From assembly GCA_902363735.1 (NCBI GenBank), contig CABJBA010000001.1, positions 806,001 to 870,000 on the forward strand: DNA of 64,000 nt, in the 5' to 3' direction. Each line of letters opens with the position of its first letter. Position 1 is the stretch's first letter. Both the position numbers and the translations under genes were made by a program. Below are positions 34,438 through 44,600 of the stretch, piece after piece. Below the pieces are notes generated by a model. The model was not told where the DNA came from and did no database searches. It saw only the letters and a program-made list of their open reading frames with translations. This DNA comes from Clostridiaceae bacterium. Its GTDB lineage: Bacteria > Bacillota > Clostridia > Lachnospirales > Lachnospiraceae.

Positions 34438-35541
34438 ATGAAGAAAAAAGCAATTTCCAAAAACAAATTATATACTTTGATAGCCCTTCTGGTCATCATT
34501 GGCATCCTGGGATTTTTACAGGTAAACAGTGCTGCTTACAGCTATCAGATTTCCATTATGCAGCGAAGCGCCATTTATGCGGTAGTCGCCGTTTCCATGA
34601 ACTTGCTGACCGGCTTTACCGGATTATTTTCCCTGGGCCAGGCTGGTTTTATGGCAATCGGAGCCTATACCGTAGCTATTCTTACCATTCCTGTGGAAAG
34701 CCGGGCCAGCGTTTACTATGTGGACGGTATTTCTCCTGCAATTGCAAACCTGCACTGCCCTTTCTGGCTGGCTCTCATTTTTGCAGGACTGCTCTCTGCA
34801 GGAATTGCCGCTTTAATCGGAATTCCGGTGCTCCGTTTAAAGAGTGATTATCTGGCCATTGCCACTCTGGGCTTTTCTGAGATCATCAGAGCAATCATTG
34901 CGGCTCCCCAGTTAAACAGAATTACCAATGGATCCTACGGAGTAAAGAACATTCCGGGCTTTCCCAATTTATATGCCGCATTTGGCCTTTGTGCCCTTTG
35001 TATCCTTCTTATGGTACTGATCGTCAACTCTTCTTACGGAAGAGCCTTTAAGGCCCTCCGGGAGGATGAAATTGCTGCTCAGGCTATGGGACTGAACCTG
35101 TTCCGCTACAAAGAGCTGGCTTTTGTTATCTCCTCCTTTTTCACCGGTGTGGGCGGGGGACTTTTGGCTATGTTCATGCGTTCCATTGATTCCAAGACCT
35201 TTTCCATCAACTTAACTTATGATATTCTTCTGATTGTGGTCCTTGGAGGAATCGGAAGCATTACCGGAAGCATTTTAGGTTCCTTCCTGGTTACGGCCGG
35301 AAGAGAATGGCTTCGCTTCTTTGATAACCCCCTCACCATTGGGGGATTTGAAGTTCCCTTATTCCGCTCAGGTTTTCGTATGGTCATCTTCTCCCTGCTT
35401 CTGATGGCAGTTGTGCTCTTCTACCGCAGAGGAATCATGGGCAGCAATGAATTTTCATGGGAAGGTCTGGGACGCTTACTCCGGCGGATTACGACAGGAC
35501 GGAAGAAAAAAAACAAAACACAGAAGGGAGATAATGCATAA
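34438..35541 (+). CDS. livM: Branched-chain amino acid ABC transporter permease LivM
   Basis: The 367-residue permease has about nine hydrophobic segments, the family LTGFTGLFSLGQAGFMAIGAY region near residue 60 and the cytoplasmic ALREDEIAAQAMG coupling helix. A basic Lys-rich C-terminus follows. It is one nucleotide overlapped by the livG start (TAATG), so translation is coupled. GAGG precedes its ATG. Confidence 0.95.
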   Translation: MKKKAISKNKLYTLIALLVIIGILGFLQVNSAAYSYQISIMQRSAIYAVVAVSMNLLTGFTGLFSLGQAGFMAIGAYTVAILTIPVESRASVYYVDGISPAIANLHCPFWLALIFAGLLSAGIAALIGIPVLRLKSDYLAIATLGFSEIIRAIIAAPQLNRITNGSYGVKNIPGFPNLYAAFGLCALCILLMVLIVNSSYGRAFKALREDEIAAQAMGLNLFRYKELAFVISSFFTGVGGGLLAMFMRSIDSKTFSINLTYDILLIVVLGGIGSITGSILGSFLVTAGREWLRFFDNPLTIGGFEVPLFRSGFRMVIFSLLLMAVVLFYRRGIMGSNEFSWEGLGRLLRRITTGRKKKNKTQKGDNA

Positions 35542-36407
35542 TGTCATCAGCAGATAAAACGGCTGTAAACGTGCTTCACATGCAGGATGTAACCATGCAG
35601 TTCGGCGGAGTTGTGGCGGTAAACGGCCTGACCCTTGATGTGAACCAGGGAGAGATCGTGGCCCTCATCGGACCTAACGGAGCCGGAAAGACAACCGCAT
35701 TCAACTGTGTTACAGGTATCTATGAGCCTACCTTTGGGCAGGTGGATTTTATGGGAGAAACCATTCTCTCCAATACTCCTCAGGGGAAAATGCAGAAATC
35801 TTACTTAGGAGAAGTGACTCCAAGACCTATTGCAGTGGTAAGAAATACTCCTGATATCATTACAAGAAAAGGCATTGCCCGGACTTTCCAGAACATCCGC
35901 CTTTTCGGTCAGCTTACCGTATTTGATAACGTACTGATTGCAAAACATATGAGAGCAAAGCAGAACGTATTCTCCGCCACTCTCCGCTTAAACTACAAAG
36001 AGGAAAAACGGATGAGACAGGAAGCAGCCGATCTGCTGGAAGAACAAGGTCTGCTTCATTTAAAGGATGAGATCGCTTCTTCCCTTCCCTATGGACTGCA
36101 AAGGCGTCTGGAGATCGCCAGAGCCCTGGCAACAGAGCCAACGCTTTTGCTCCTTGACGAGCCTGCAGCTGGCATGAATCCCCAGGAAACCCAGGAATTG
36201 ACGGATTTTATCATGCAGATCCGCAAGTCCTACAAGCTTACCGTATTCATGATTGAGCACCATATGGATTTAGTCATGCAGATTTCAGACCGTATTTACG
36301 TTCTTGATTTCGGAAAGCTGATTGCACAGGGTACCCCGGCAGAAATTCAAAACAATGAACGTGTAATTGAAGCATATCTGGGGGTGAGCGACGATGCTGA
36401 AGATTGA
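35541..36407 (+). CDS. livG: Branched-chain amino acid ABC transporter ATP-binding protein LivG
   Basis: The 288-residue ABC ATPase has Walker A GPNGAGKTT (about 43-51), the LivG-specific Q-loop ARTFQNIRLF, signature region SLPYGLQRRLE (a YG form of the usual SGGQ, as in LivG), Walker B LLLLDEPAAGMNP and the H-loop in EHHMD. It overlaps livM and livF. Its length includes an insertion after Walker A characteristic of LivG. Confidence 0.95.
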   Translation: MSSADKTAVNVLHMQDVTMQFGGVVAVNGLTLDVNQGEIVALIGPNGAGKTTAFNCVTGIYEPTFGQVDFMGETILSNTPQGKMQKSYLGEVTPRPIAVVRNTPDIITRKGIARTFQNIRLFGQLTVFDNVLIAKHMRAKQNVFSATLRLNYKEEKRMRQEAADLLEEQGLLHLKDEIASSLPYGLQRRLEIARALATEPTLLLLDEPAAGMNPQETQELTDFIMQIRKSYKLTVFMIEHHMDLVMQISDRIYVLDFGKLIAQGTPAEIQNNERVIEAYLGVSDDAED

Positions 36408-37107
36408 TAATTTAAGAGTGAATTACGGCGGTATTGAGGCTGTAAAGGGCATTTCCTTTGAAGTTCCGGATAAAAGCATCGTTACTTTAATCGGAGCCAA
36501 CGGAGCCGGAAAGAGCACTACTCTCCGCTCCATCGTAGGTCTGGCAAAGCCCGCTGCAGGAAGCAGTATTACTTTAGACGGCCAGGAGCTGATCGGTATG
36601 GATACCACAGACATTGTGTCAAAGGGCATTGCCCTGGTTCCGGAAGGCCGACGGGTATTCCCTGATATGACTGTCATTGAAAACATTAAAATAGGCGCTT
36701 ATCTGAGAAATGACGACCTCCAGGCCGATATTGACTGGGTCTATGATTTGTTTCCCCGGTTAAAGGAGAGAAGCTGGCAGCTTTCCGGAACTCTTTCCGG
36801 CGGCGAGCAGCAGATGCTGGCCGTTGCCAGGGCTTTAATGAGCCATCCAAGAATCCTGATGATGGATGAACCTTCTCTGGGCCTGGCTCCCCTGATTGTT
36901 AAAAATATTTTTTCAATTATTAAGGAAATCAATAAAAGAGGTGTGACCGTACTTCTCATCGAACAGAATGCAAATATGGCACTTCACACCGCTGACGTAG
37001 GCTATGTGCTGGAGACCGGACGGATTACACTGACAGGTTCCGGAAAGGAACTGCTGGCAGATGAATCGGTAAAAGCCGCCTATCTTGGAAAAACCTCCAA
37101 GGCATAA
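36394..37107 (+). CDS. livF: Branched-chain amino acid ABC transporter ATP-binding protein LivF
   Basis: The 237-residue ATPase subunit has Walker A GANGAGKST, a Q-loop region followed by VPEGRRVFPDMTV typical of LivF, signature LSGGEQQM, and Walker B ILMMDEPSLGLAP. It overlaps livG by 14 nt, GGGGTGAG serving as ribosome binding site, and ends the operon at a strong bidirectional terminator. Confidence 0.95.
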   Translation: MLKIDNLRVNYGGIEAVKGISFEVPDKSIVTLIGANGAGKSTTLRSIVGLAKPAAGSSITLDGQELIGMDTTDIVSKGIALVPEGRRVFPDMTVIENIKIGAYLRNDDLQADIDWVYDLFPRLKERSWQLSGTLSGGEQQMLAVARALMSHPRILMMDEPSLGLAPLIVKNIFSIIKEINKRGVTVLLIEQNANMALHTADVGYVLETGRITLTGSGKELLADESVKAAYLGKTSKA

Positions 37108-37129
37108 ATACATCTGTAAATTATTTTTT

Positions 37130-37192
37130 GAAAACAAAAACATGGAGGCAGGAATCCTATGGAAATGGATTTCTGCCTCCATGTTTTTATTT
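37130..37192. terminator. Bidirectional terminator between livF and the SH3-NlpC/P60 gene
   Basis: A 19-bp stem with one G-T pair (37139-37157 with 37167-37185) has a 9-nt loop, T-run after it and A-run before it. Confidence 0.92.
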
Positions 37193-37210
37193 GTACCTTC
37201 TCATGATCTG

Positions 37211-38254
37211 TCAGGGAATGACCCGGCGTACGGTAACGGGCTTTCTGTAATTCCAGGAGGATATTTTAATCCCGCTGCGGCTGTTGGCAGCATGGACAAT
37301 TTTTCCTTTTCCAATATACATAGCCACATGGTCTATTTCTCTTCCCGATGCATAGAACAGAAGGTCTCCCGGTTCCATGCCTGATGAAGACACAGAATCT
37401 CCCTCCCTGGCTTGCTGTCTGGAGGTGCGGTCCATACGGATTCCCGCCCCGTTCTTCATAACATATTGAATAAAACCGGAGCAATCCGCTCCTGTATTGG
37501 GGTCTGTGCCTCCCCACCGGTAGGGTTTTCCTACAAATCCCACAGCATAATTTACCACCCGGCTTCGAAGGTCACTGTTTTTCTCTGCCTCCGGTATGGT
37601 ATATGCAACGGTGGCATTTTCAGGCACATAGACATAGGCTTTTTGACCCTTATAATCAATCTTTGCCCAGCCGTTTGTCTGAGAGATAAATGGGTAGGTT
37701 TCACCCTGGGCAATTCCTCCCAGTATGTTGGAATCAGTATCAGGGCCGCTGCGAACCCTGAGGGCAGGCGTATCCACCCGGACCATCAGCTTCATATCAT
37801 AATAAGCAATAGCTCTGGCATCCCTGCCAGTGGCAAGATATTTTCCGTATACATACCCGGTAACCTGCCCGGACTTTATCTGATACCAGCCGTTTTCCTC
37901 AGACAGCACATCTCCGCCTGCATGACTTTTTAATTTCCCTACGATTTCTGCATCGTTCTTTGGTTCTTTTCTGATATTCAAGGACCCTTCCACAACGGCG
38001 ACTCCAAGATTCTGAAACATGGAGCGGAATGTCCCGTACTTCATTTTTTCCTGTGTAAGACCGGCCGAGGCCTCAGTTGATTTCTCTTTCATGGATTTTT
38101 GATACCGGTCCATGGCGACCTCGATCCCCGCTACGGGTGAACCTGTCTTAAGAGAAGTCTCTGATCCGGCGGCGTGTACCTCTGCTGTGCCTATCCATAG
38201 AGCGCTGCCCCATGCAATGGCAAATCCCAGTACTTTCCATGCCTTATCAGTCAT
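37211..38254 (-). CDS. Exported SH3-domain NlpC/P60 peptidoglycan endopeptidase
   Basis: The 347-residue secreted wall hydrolase has a signal peptide (hydrophobic VLGFAIAWGSALWIG, cleavage after VHA), two bacterial SH3 domains (about 85-145 and 155-215, with LNIRKEP and LRVRSGP starts) that bind wall, and a C-terminal NlpC/P60 domain with Cys in GADCSGFIQ, His in DHVAMYIG and IVHAAN. The start is ATG at 38254 with AAGGAA upstream; a GTG two codons earlier is not needed. It follows ribF by 30 bp and may be part of the end of the nusA-infB operon transcript. Confidence 0.93.
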   Translation of the reverse strand: MTDKAWKVLGFAIAWGSALWIGTAEVHAAGSETSLKTGSPVAGIEVAMDRYQKSMKEKSTEASAGLTQEKMKYGTFRSMFQNLGVAVVEGSLNIRKEPKNDAEIVGKLKSHAGGDVLSEENGWYQIKSGQVTGYVYGKYLATGRDARAIAYYDMKLMVRVDTPALRVRSGPDTDSNILGGIAQGETYPFISQTNGWAKIDYKGQKAYVYVPENATVAYTIPEAEKNSDLRSRVVNYAVGFVGKPYRWGGTDPNTGADCSGFIQYVMKNGAGIRMDRTSRQQAREGDSVSSSGMEPGDLLFYASGREIDHVAMYIGKGKIVHAANSRSGIKISSWNYRKPVTVRRVIP

Positions 38255-38284
38255 ATGCACTTTCCTTTTTTAGAAAATCATAGT

Positions 38285-39241
38285 TTAAGCGCCATTGATC
38301 TGAGAATCCGACAGAGTCTTCAAGTACTGCATCCCGTAATCCTTGTCCTTCCCGATCTGCGCCTTCAATTCCTCCAGCCCTCCAAACTTCCGCTCAGGGC
38401 GGATGAAATGCAAAAGCTGTACTTCTATAGTCTTTCCATAAATATCCTGGTTTAAACCATAGATAAAGGTTTCGGCGCCGACAGGAGCATTTCCTTCCAC
38501 TGTAGGCTTTCTTCCGATATTGGTAACTCCGCCGTAATAGGAGCCATTTACATATATTTTAGACACGTATACTCCAAATATGGGAAGGTGTTTTTCCGGG
38601 GAAGGAAGGATGTTGGCAGTGGGAAAACCAAGAACGCTTCCTCCTATATGATTTCCATGGACAACAATCCCATGTATGGCATAGGGCTGTCCTAAAAGTT
38701 CATTAGCTTTTTCTATATTTCCCTTGTCAAGCAGCTCCCGGATATAGGTACTGCTGATGTCCCTTTGGTCGTCCTTTTCCTTAGGAATGACAATCAGTTC
38801 ATAGCCGTACCGGTCCTTCCAGCGTAAAAGGCTGTCTGCATTGCCTGCCCCCCGATATCCAAAGGAACAATCAGTTCCCACCACAATAACACTGGCATTC
38901 ATCTGCTCCACAAGAACGAACCTGACAAATTCTTCAGGAGCCATCCGGGCTGTTTCTCCTGTAAAGGGATACTCTACCAAATAGTCAATTCCCACCTTCT
39001 CTAAATTGTTTTTTCTCTCCAAGTTAGTGGTAATGACCTTCTGAGATCCCCCTGACACCAAGGTCCCAGGAGACATGTCAAAGGTAAAAACAGCAGTCTT
39101 ATAGCCTTTTTCTGCCTTTACTTCTGCCATCCGCTTTAACAGCTTCTGATGTCCTCTGTGGCGTCCGTCAAACTTTCCAATGGTCACCACCGAAGGCTCA
39201 TCAATCTGAAAATCTCTGGTCCCGGTTATATATTTCATCAT
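38285..39241 (-). CDS. ribF: Bifunctional riboflavin kinase/FAD synthetase
   Basis: The 318-residue enzyme makes FMN then FAD. The N-terminal FMN adenylyltransferase has TIGKFDGRHRGHQKLL (nucleotidyltransferase GxDGxHxGH type) and SSTYIRELL; the C-terminal kinase has GHGIVVHGN..GFPTANI with the PTAN motif, and YGGVTNIGRKPT. Its ATG overlaps the truB stop as ATGA, with GGGAGG before it. Location after truB is typical of Firmicutes. Confidence 0.95.
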   Translation of the reverse strand: MMKYITGTRDFQIDEPSVVTIGKFDGRHRGHQKLLKRMAEVKAEKGYKTAVFTFDMSPGTLVSGGSQKVITTNLERKNNLEKVGIDYLVEYPFTGETARMAPEEFVRFVLVEQMNASVIVVGTDCSFGYRGAGNADSLLRWKDRYGYELIVIPKEKDDQRDISSTYIRELLDKGNIEKANELLGQPYAIHGIVVHGNHIGGSVLGFPTANILPSPEKHLPIFGVYVSKIYVNGSYYGGVTNIGRKPTVEGNAPVGAETFIYGLNQDIYGKTIEVQLLHFIRPERKFGGLEELKAQIGKDKDYGMQYLKTLSDSQINGA

Positions 39242-40143
39242 TCTCTCCCTCCCAGAAACACCTTTTGAGGTTTAAAAAGCTCTGTCTCCCTGTCAGGATG
39301 GTAAACCCCTATAAACTGTCTCTCGCTGTCATAGACCCGTACCAGTTCTTCCTCCAGGCTCACCTTGTCCTGAAGCTGGCTTAAGTAAAATGGATTGCCG
39401 TTGTGAACCAGCTTATCAAATTCCGGCATCATAAGTACTGCAGGATACCCGGAAAAGACCTGATCCACCGGAAGGATATGGCCTTCCAGGGCTCCTTCAT
39501 CCCGAAGTTCCTCGATCTGCTTTAAGGTCAGGCTGTCCTCCATGCAAAAACCGGATACCCTGGTTCTTAAAAGAGACTCCATACACCCGCCACATCCCAG
39601 CTTTCTTCCGATGTCATAGCAGAGTGTTCTGATATATGTTCCCTTGGAGCAGGTCACGGTTATGGTGGCTCTTGGAAGCTCAATTTTATCTACTCTGATT
39701 TCCAGAATTTCCACCGGCCTAGCCTTCCGCTCCACTTCTTTTCCTGCCCTGGCAAGCTCATAAAGCTTTTTACCGTTCACCTTTAAAGCAGAGTACATGG
39801 GCGGAATCTGGTCATAATGACCCAAAAAGCTTAAAACAGCTTCTCTTACCTGATTCTCGGTTGCATGTACCTCACTTTGGGACAGCACTGCCCCTGTGGT
39901 ATCCTGGGTGTCTGTTTCCGTACCTAAAAGCAAAACCGCCTCATAGGTTTTGCTCCTGTCCGTCAGCATGTCACACAGCTTTGTGGCCTTTCCCAGACAC
40001 ACGGGAAGGACACCCTCTGCCATGGGATCCAGGGTCCCTGTATGACCTATTTTTTTCTGCTTTAAAATACCTCTCATTTTCGCCACGACGTCATGAGAGG
40101 TAAATCCTTTTTCTTTATATATATTGACGATGCCATCTGCCAT
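39238..40143 (-). CDS. truB: tRNA pseudouridine(55) synthase
   Basis: This 301-residue enzyme makes pseudouridine 55 in the T-loop of tRNA. Motifs: IVNIYKEKGFTSHDVV at the N-terminus, GHTGTLDPMAEGVLPVCLGKATK with the catalytic Asp in LDP, KTYEAVLLLG and KGTYIRTLCYDIG. A C-terminal PUA-like extension is present. AGGAG precedes the ATG. It is part of the nusA-infB operon, between nrnA and ribF. Confidence 0.96.
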   Translation of the reverse strand: MADGIVNIYKEKGFTSHDVVAKMRGILKQKKIGHTGTLDPMAEGVLPVCLGKATKLCDMLTDRSKTYEAVLLLGTETDTQDTTGAVLSQSEVHATENQVREAVLSFLGHYDQIPPMYSALKVNGKKLYELARAGKEVERKARPVEILEIRVDKIELPRATITVTCSKGTYIRTLCYDIGRKLGCGGCMESLLRTRVSGFCMEDSLTLKQIEELRDEGALEGHILPVDQVFSGYPAVLMMPEFDKLVHNGNPFYLSQLQDKVSLEEELVRVYDSERQFIGVYHPDRETELFKPQKVFLGGRE

Positions 40144-40155
40144 AATTCCCGTCTC

Positions 40156-41106
40156 CTATTTGAGCTGTTTTGAAATCTGATCTGACAGATTGTTGACCAC
40201 ATCGTGAACGCTTCCGGACATAGTGCAGCCCGCTGCCTTTTTGTGACCTCCGCCTCCGAAGTAGACGGCAATCCTGCTCACATCCAAGTCTGTGGTGGAA
40301 CGAAGGCTCACCTTGTACTCCCTCCAGGAGGTTTCATACATGAATATAGCACATTCTACGCCTTCAGTCACCCTTAGCTGGTCAATGATTCCATCCATAT
40401 CCGAACTCTCAACACCGTAAAAATCCATATCCTTTTTGCTGATAGCGCTGAAAATGCAGCGTCCGTCATGAAACGTTATGCATTCCAGCAGAGCTCTTCC
40501 TAAAATCTGGTTCTGGACATAAGTCTTTCTGAAAAAGCTGTCATCAATGATTTTAGGAAAATCAATCCCTTTTGCCATCATCTTTCCGGCAACTTCCATG
40601 GTTTTAGGGGAAGTGGTGTCATACTTGAATACCCCGGTATCATGAATGATACCGGTGAAAATGCATTCTGCAACCGCCTTGCTGACCTTATTCTCATCAA
40701 AGAGACTGTAGAGCACTTCACAAGTTGAGCTGGCTTTACCCTGGACAATATTTTCCTTCGCATATCCTGAATTAGTAATGTGATGGTCCACACAAAGGCT
40801 TTTGTCCGCTGTTTTAAGGAATTTCGCACCCTCTCCCAACCGCTGCACATCGCCGCTGTCAAGGCAAATGCAAAGATCGTATACCCTTTCCTCGGAAAAG
40901 TCGGTGACAATACGTTCAAAATTCATGAGGTAATCAAACTTCGCCGGAGGCTCCTCCAAATGAACCACAGCCTCCACCTCCGGATAGTTTTCAGTCAGAT
41001 AATTATAGGCGGCCAGACAGGAACCCACACAGTCCCCATCCGGACGGATGTGGCCCATAATGACCACTGTTTTTACATCTTCCAAAATTGTATCAAGGAT
41101 ACTCAT
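40156..41106 (-). CDS. nrnA: DHH-family oligoribonuclease/pAp phosphatase NrnA
   Basis: The 316-residue bifunctional phosphoesterase degrades nanoRNAs and 3'-phosphoadenosine 5'-phosphate. It has the N-terminal metal motif HIRPDGDCVGS, a DSGD segment, the central DHH in VDHHITN, HDTGVF, and the DHHA1 substrate motif GGGGHKKAAG near the C-terminus. AGGAGG precedes the ATG. The location between rbfA and truB is typical in Firmicutes. Confidence 0.95.
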   Translation of the reverse strand: MSILDTILEDVKTVVIMGHIRPDGDCVGSCLAAYNYLTENYPEVEAVVHLEEPPAKFDYLMNFERIVTDFSEERVYDLCICLDSGDVQRLGEGAKFLKTADKSLCVDHHITNSGYAKENIVQGKASSTCEVLYSLFDENKVSKAVAECIFTGIIHDTGVFKYDTTSPKTMEVAGKMMAKGIDFPKIIDDSFFRKTYVQNQILGRALLECITFHDGRCIFSAISKKDMDFYGVESSDMDGIIDQLRVTEGVECAIFMYETSWREYKVSLRSTTDLDVSRIAVYFGGGGHKKAAGCTMSGSVHDVVNNLSDQISKQLK

Positions 41107-41118
41107 AAGGGTACCTCC

Positions 41119-41481
41119 TCAATCTTTGATATCTTTGTTGACCTCATCAATTAATCTGGACATGTTCACTCCATATTCAATGGACTGGTCCAGGATGAAT
41201 TTAATCTCAGGCGTGTTTCGCAGATTGACCCTTCTGGCCAATTCCCGGCGTATATAGCCTTCTGCGCTTTTTAAGCCCTCAATAGCCGATTTTCCCGCTT
41301 CCTCATTTCCAAGGATACTGATGTATGCCTTACAGAATTTAAGGTCAGGAGTTACCTGAGCGGAAACCACGGTGGTCATGGGCGGGATTCTCGGATCTTT
41401 GATCTCCAGTCGGATGATTTCACTCAGTTCCTTCTGAATTTCCATGTTAATTCTTGTATTTTTTATGCTATTTTTACGCAT
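41119..41481 (-). CDS. rbfA: Ribosome-binding factor A
   Basis: The 120-residue KH-fold factor matures the 30S subunit and binds near helix 1 of 16S rRNA. Marks are NTRINMEIQKELSEI, IKDPRIP and the KSAEGYIRRELARRVNLRNTPEI core with LDQSIEYG. It ends in a basic tail. AGAGGAAAGG before the ATG lies in the end of a 51-bp repeat unit (see repeat entry), so its translation start is made from repeat DNA. Confidence 0.95.
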   Translation of the reverse strand: MRKNSIKNTRINMEIQKELSEIIRLEIKDPRIPPMTTVVSAQVTPDLKFCKAYISILGNEEAGKSAIEGLKSAEGYIRRELARRVNLRNTPEIKFILDQSIEYGVNMSRLIDEVNKDIKD

Positions 41482-41490
41482 GATGTTCCT

Positions 41491-41616
41491 TTCCTCTATA
41501 TTGCCCGGTTTTCAGGGCAACAAGGTATGCCCGCAGGGTGCTTCCTCTATATTGCCCGGTTTTCAGGGCATCAAGGTATGCCCAAAGGGTGCTTCCTCTT
41601 TATTATTGCCCTGGCG
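41491..41616 (-). repeat. 51-bp tandem repeat between infB and rbfA, with self-complementary GGGC/GCCC blocks
   Basis: Two units, 41491-41541 and 41542-41592, differ at 3 positions; a partial third lies at 41593-41616. Each unit carries a GCCC-to-GGGC stem (minus strand TTGCCC..GGGCAA) and a second, mutually exclusive GGGCA/TGCCC stem. Each ends in AGAGGAA, a ribosome-binding-like sequence; the last one serves rbfA. Confidence 0.85.
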
Positions 41617-41624
41617 GCAGGTTC

Positions 41625-44600
41625 CTAGCGGGGAACCTCCACCATTGCATATGCTTCGATCATATCATCTTCCTGAAGATCGTTAAACTTTTCAAACACA
41701 AGACCGCATTCGTATCCTGTTGCAACCTCTTTTACATCATCCTTAAATCTCTTTAAGGAAACAAGGGGGCCATCATAAATCTTTTCCCCTTTCCGGGTAA
41801 TCCGGACACTGCAGCCTCTATGGAATTTTCCATCCATGATATAGGAGCCTGCGATGGTACCTATACCGGAAGCCTTAAAGGTCTGGCGCACAGTAGCGTG
41901 GCCGATGATCTTTTCTTCAAATATAGGATCAAGCATGCCCTTCATCGCTGCTTCCACGTCCTCGATTGCCTGGTAAATTACTTTATAAAGCCTCAAGTCT
42001 ACCTTTTCACGGTCCGCAATGGATTTAGCTGTCACATCTGGTCTTACATTAAAGCCAATGATAATAGCATTGGATGCTGAAGCCAGGGAAACGTCAGATT
42101 CGTTGATCGCGCCTACGCCGCCGTGGATCACCTTAACCATAACCTCTTCATTGGAAAGCCTTACAAGACTCTGCTTTACCGCTTCCACAGAACCCTGTAC
42201 GTCTGCCTTGATAATCAATGGAAGTTCTTTTACATTGCCTGCCTTAATCTGGCTGAACAAGTCATCCAGTGACAGCTTTGCTTTTGTATCGTCCAGAAGC
42301 TTATTCTTGCCCTCGGAAATAAATGTTTCCGCAAAGCTTCTTGCTTCTTTTTCACTTTCCGTCTCAACCAGAACGTCTCCTGCATTAGGAACGTCGTTTA
42401 AACCTAAAATCTCAACTGGTGTGGAAGGACCTGCTTCTTTTACTCTGCGGCCCTTGTCATCCATCATGGCGCGGACTTTTCCATAGCAGGAACCTGCTGT
42501 AACGGTATCACCTACCTGAAGGGTTCCCTTTTGTACCAGCACAGTTGCAACCGGACCTTTACCCTTATCAAGCTCTGCTTCAATAATCAGTCCTCTTGCC
42601 CTTCGGTCTGGATTGGCCTTTAATTCCTTCACCTCTGCAGTGAGAAGAATCATTTCCAGAAGTTCCTTGATACCTTCCTTTGTATGAGCAGAAACCGGTA
42701 CAAATACAGTGCTTCCGCCCCAATCCTCAGGAATCAGCTCATGCTCGGACATTTCCTGTTTTACGCGGTCAATGTTAGCACTTGGTTTATCCACCTTGTT
42801 GATGGCAACAATGATCTCTACACCTGCTGCTCTGGCGTGGTTAATGGCTTCCACTGTCTGAGGCATAACGCCGTCATCGGCAGCTACCACAAGAATTGCG
42901 ATATCTGTAGACTGAGCACCTCTCATACGCATGGCAGTAAAAGCCTCATGTCCGGGAGTATCCAGGAATGTAATCTTCTGTCCATTGATTTCAACCGTAT
43001 AAGCACCGATGTGCTGGGTGATTCCGCCTGCCTCTCTGGAGGTCACATTGCTCTGTCGTATAGCATCGAGAAGAGAAGTTTTACCGTGGTCAACGTGACC
43101 CATAACGCAAACTACCGCCGGTCTGGTAATCATATCTGTCTCATTCTCTTCTTCTTCTTTTAACAGTTCTTCAATCACATCCACCTTGATTTCTTTTTCA
43201 CAGAGTACTTCATATTCCATGGCAATCTCTTCAGCCTGCTCATAGTCGATTTCTGTGTTGAGGGTGACGATTTTTCCCTGTAAGAACAGCTTCTTTACGA
43301 TAGCTGAGGGTTGAAGCTTCATCTTTTCAGCAAGTTCCTTTATTGTTAAAACATCCGGAAGGATGATGGTCTTGATTTCCTGAACTTTAGGCTCTGCATG
43401 AAGCGGAGGATGAATAGTAGCCTTTCCTCCCTTTGCCTGAGTTCTTCCTTTTGTTCCGTCTTCTTTATCTCTTTTGTCAAATCTGTCGTTTTTATATGAA
43501 TTCTTTGTAGCCCTGTTGCTGCTGGGCTTTGTCTGGATAGGAGTACCTGTCGGCTTTGCCGCTCCGTCTCTGGAGGTACGGCCGCCCGGACCCTGAGGTC
43601 TTCCGTCACGATTTCCCTGATAGCCGCCCTGGCCCTGTGGTCTTCCGTCACGGTTTCCCTGGTAACCTCCCTGGCCCTGTGGTCTTCCGTCACGATTTCC
43701 CTGGTAACCTCCCTGGCCCTGTGGTCTTCCGTCGCGATTTCCCTGATAGCCGCCCTGGCCCTGAGGTCTTCCGTCACGGTTTCCCTGGTAACCGCCCTGG
43801 CCCTGTGGTCTTCCGTCACGATTTCCCTGGTAACCGCCCTGGCCCTGTGGTCTTCCGTCGCGATTTCCCTGGTAACCTCCCTGGCCCTGTGGTCTTGCGT
43901 CACGATTTCCCTGATAGCCGCCTTGGCCCTGTGGTCTTCCGTCACGATTTCCCTGGTAACCTCCCTGGCCCTGTGGTCTTCCATCACGGTTTCCCTGATA
44001 GCCTCCCTGGCCCTGCGGTCTTGCGTCACGGTTTCCCTGATAGCCTCCCTGGCCCTGTGGTCTTGCGTCACGATTTCCCTGATAGCCTCCCTGGCCCTGC
44101 GGTCTTGCGTCACGGTTTCCCTGATAGCCTCCCTGGCCCTGTGGTCTTCCATCACGGTTTCCCTGATAGCCTCCCTGGCCCTGTGGTCTTCCATCACGGT
44201 TTCCCTGATAGCCTCCCTGGCCCTGAGGTCTTCCGTCACGGTTTCCCTGGTAGCCTCCCTGGCCCTGAGGTCTTCCGTCACGGTTTCCCTGCTCTCCGGC
44301 TACGGATTGCTCTGATGTCTGCGGTCCTCTTGCTGGATAATCTCTGGGAGCTCCACCCTGGCCCGGAGCCTGGGAAGGCCTGCTGTCAGTTCTTTGCTGG
44401 CTTCTTCCATCCCTGCCGCCCTGGCTCTGGCCTTGGCCCTGGCCCTGAGGTTTCATTTGTGCATTCTGGGGTCTATATACCGCTGCAATCTTTTTCTTCG
44501 GAGCATCAGCTCCCTCTCCTGCCGGTTCGCTGGAACGGGCTGCAGATGTTCCCTGAGCTTTACCGCCCATCTCTTTCTTTACAATCGCCGCTTGATCATC

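Noticed and set aside
41491..41616. CRISPR-like array in the infB-rbfA gap.
   Set aside because: Units are directly abutting with no spacers, and only two to three copies are present.
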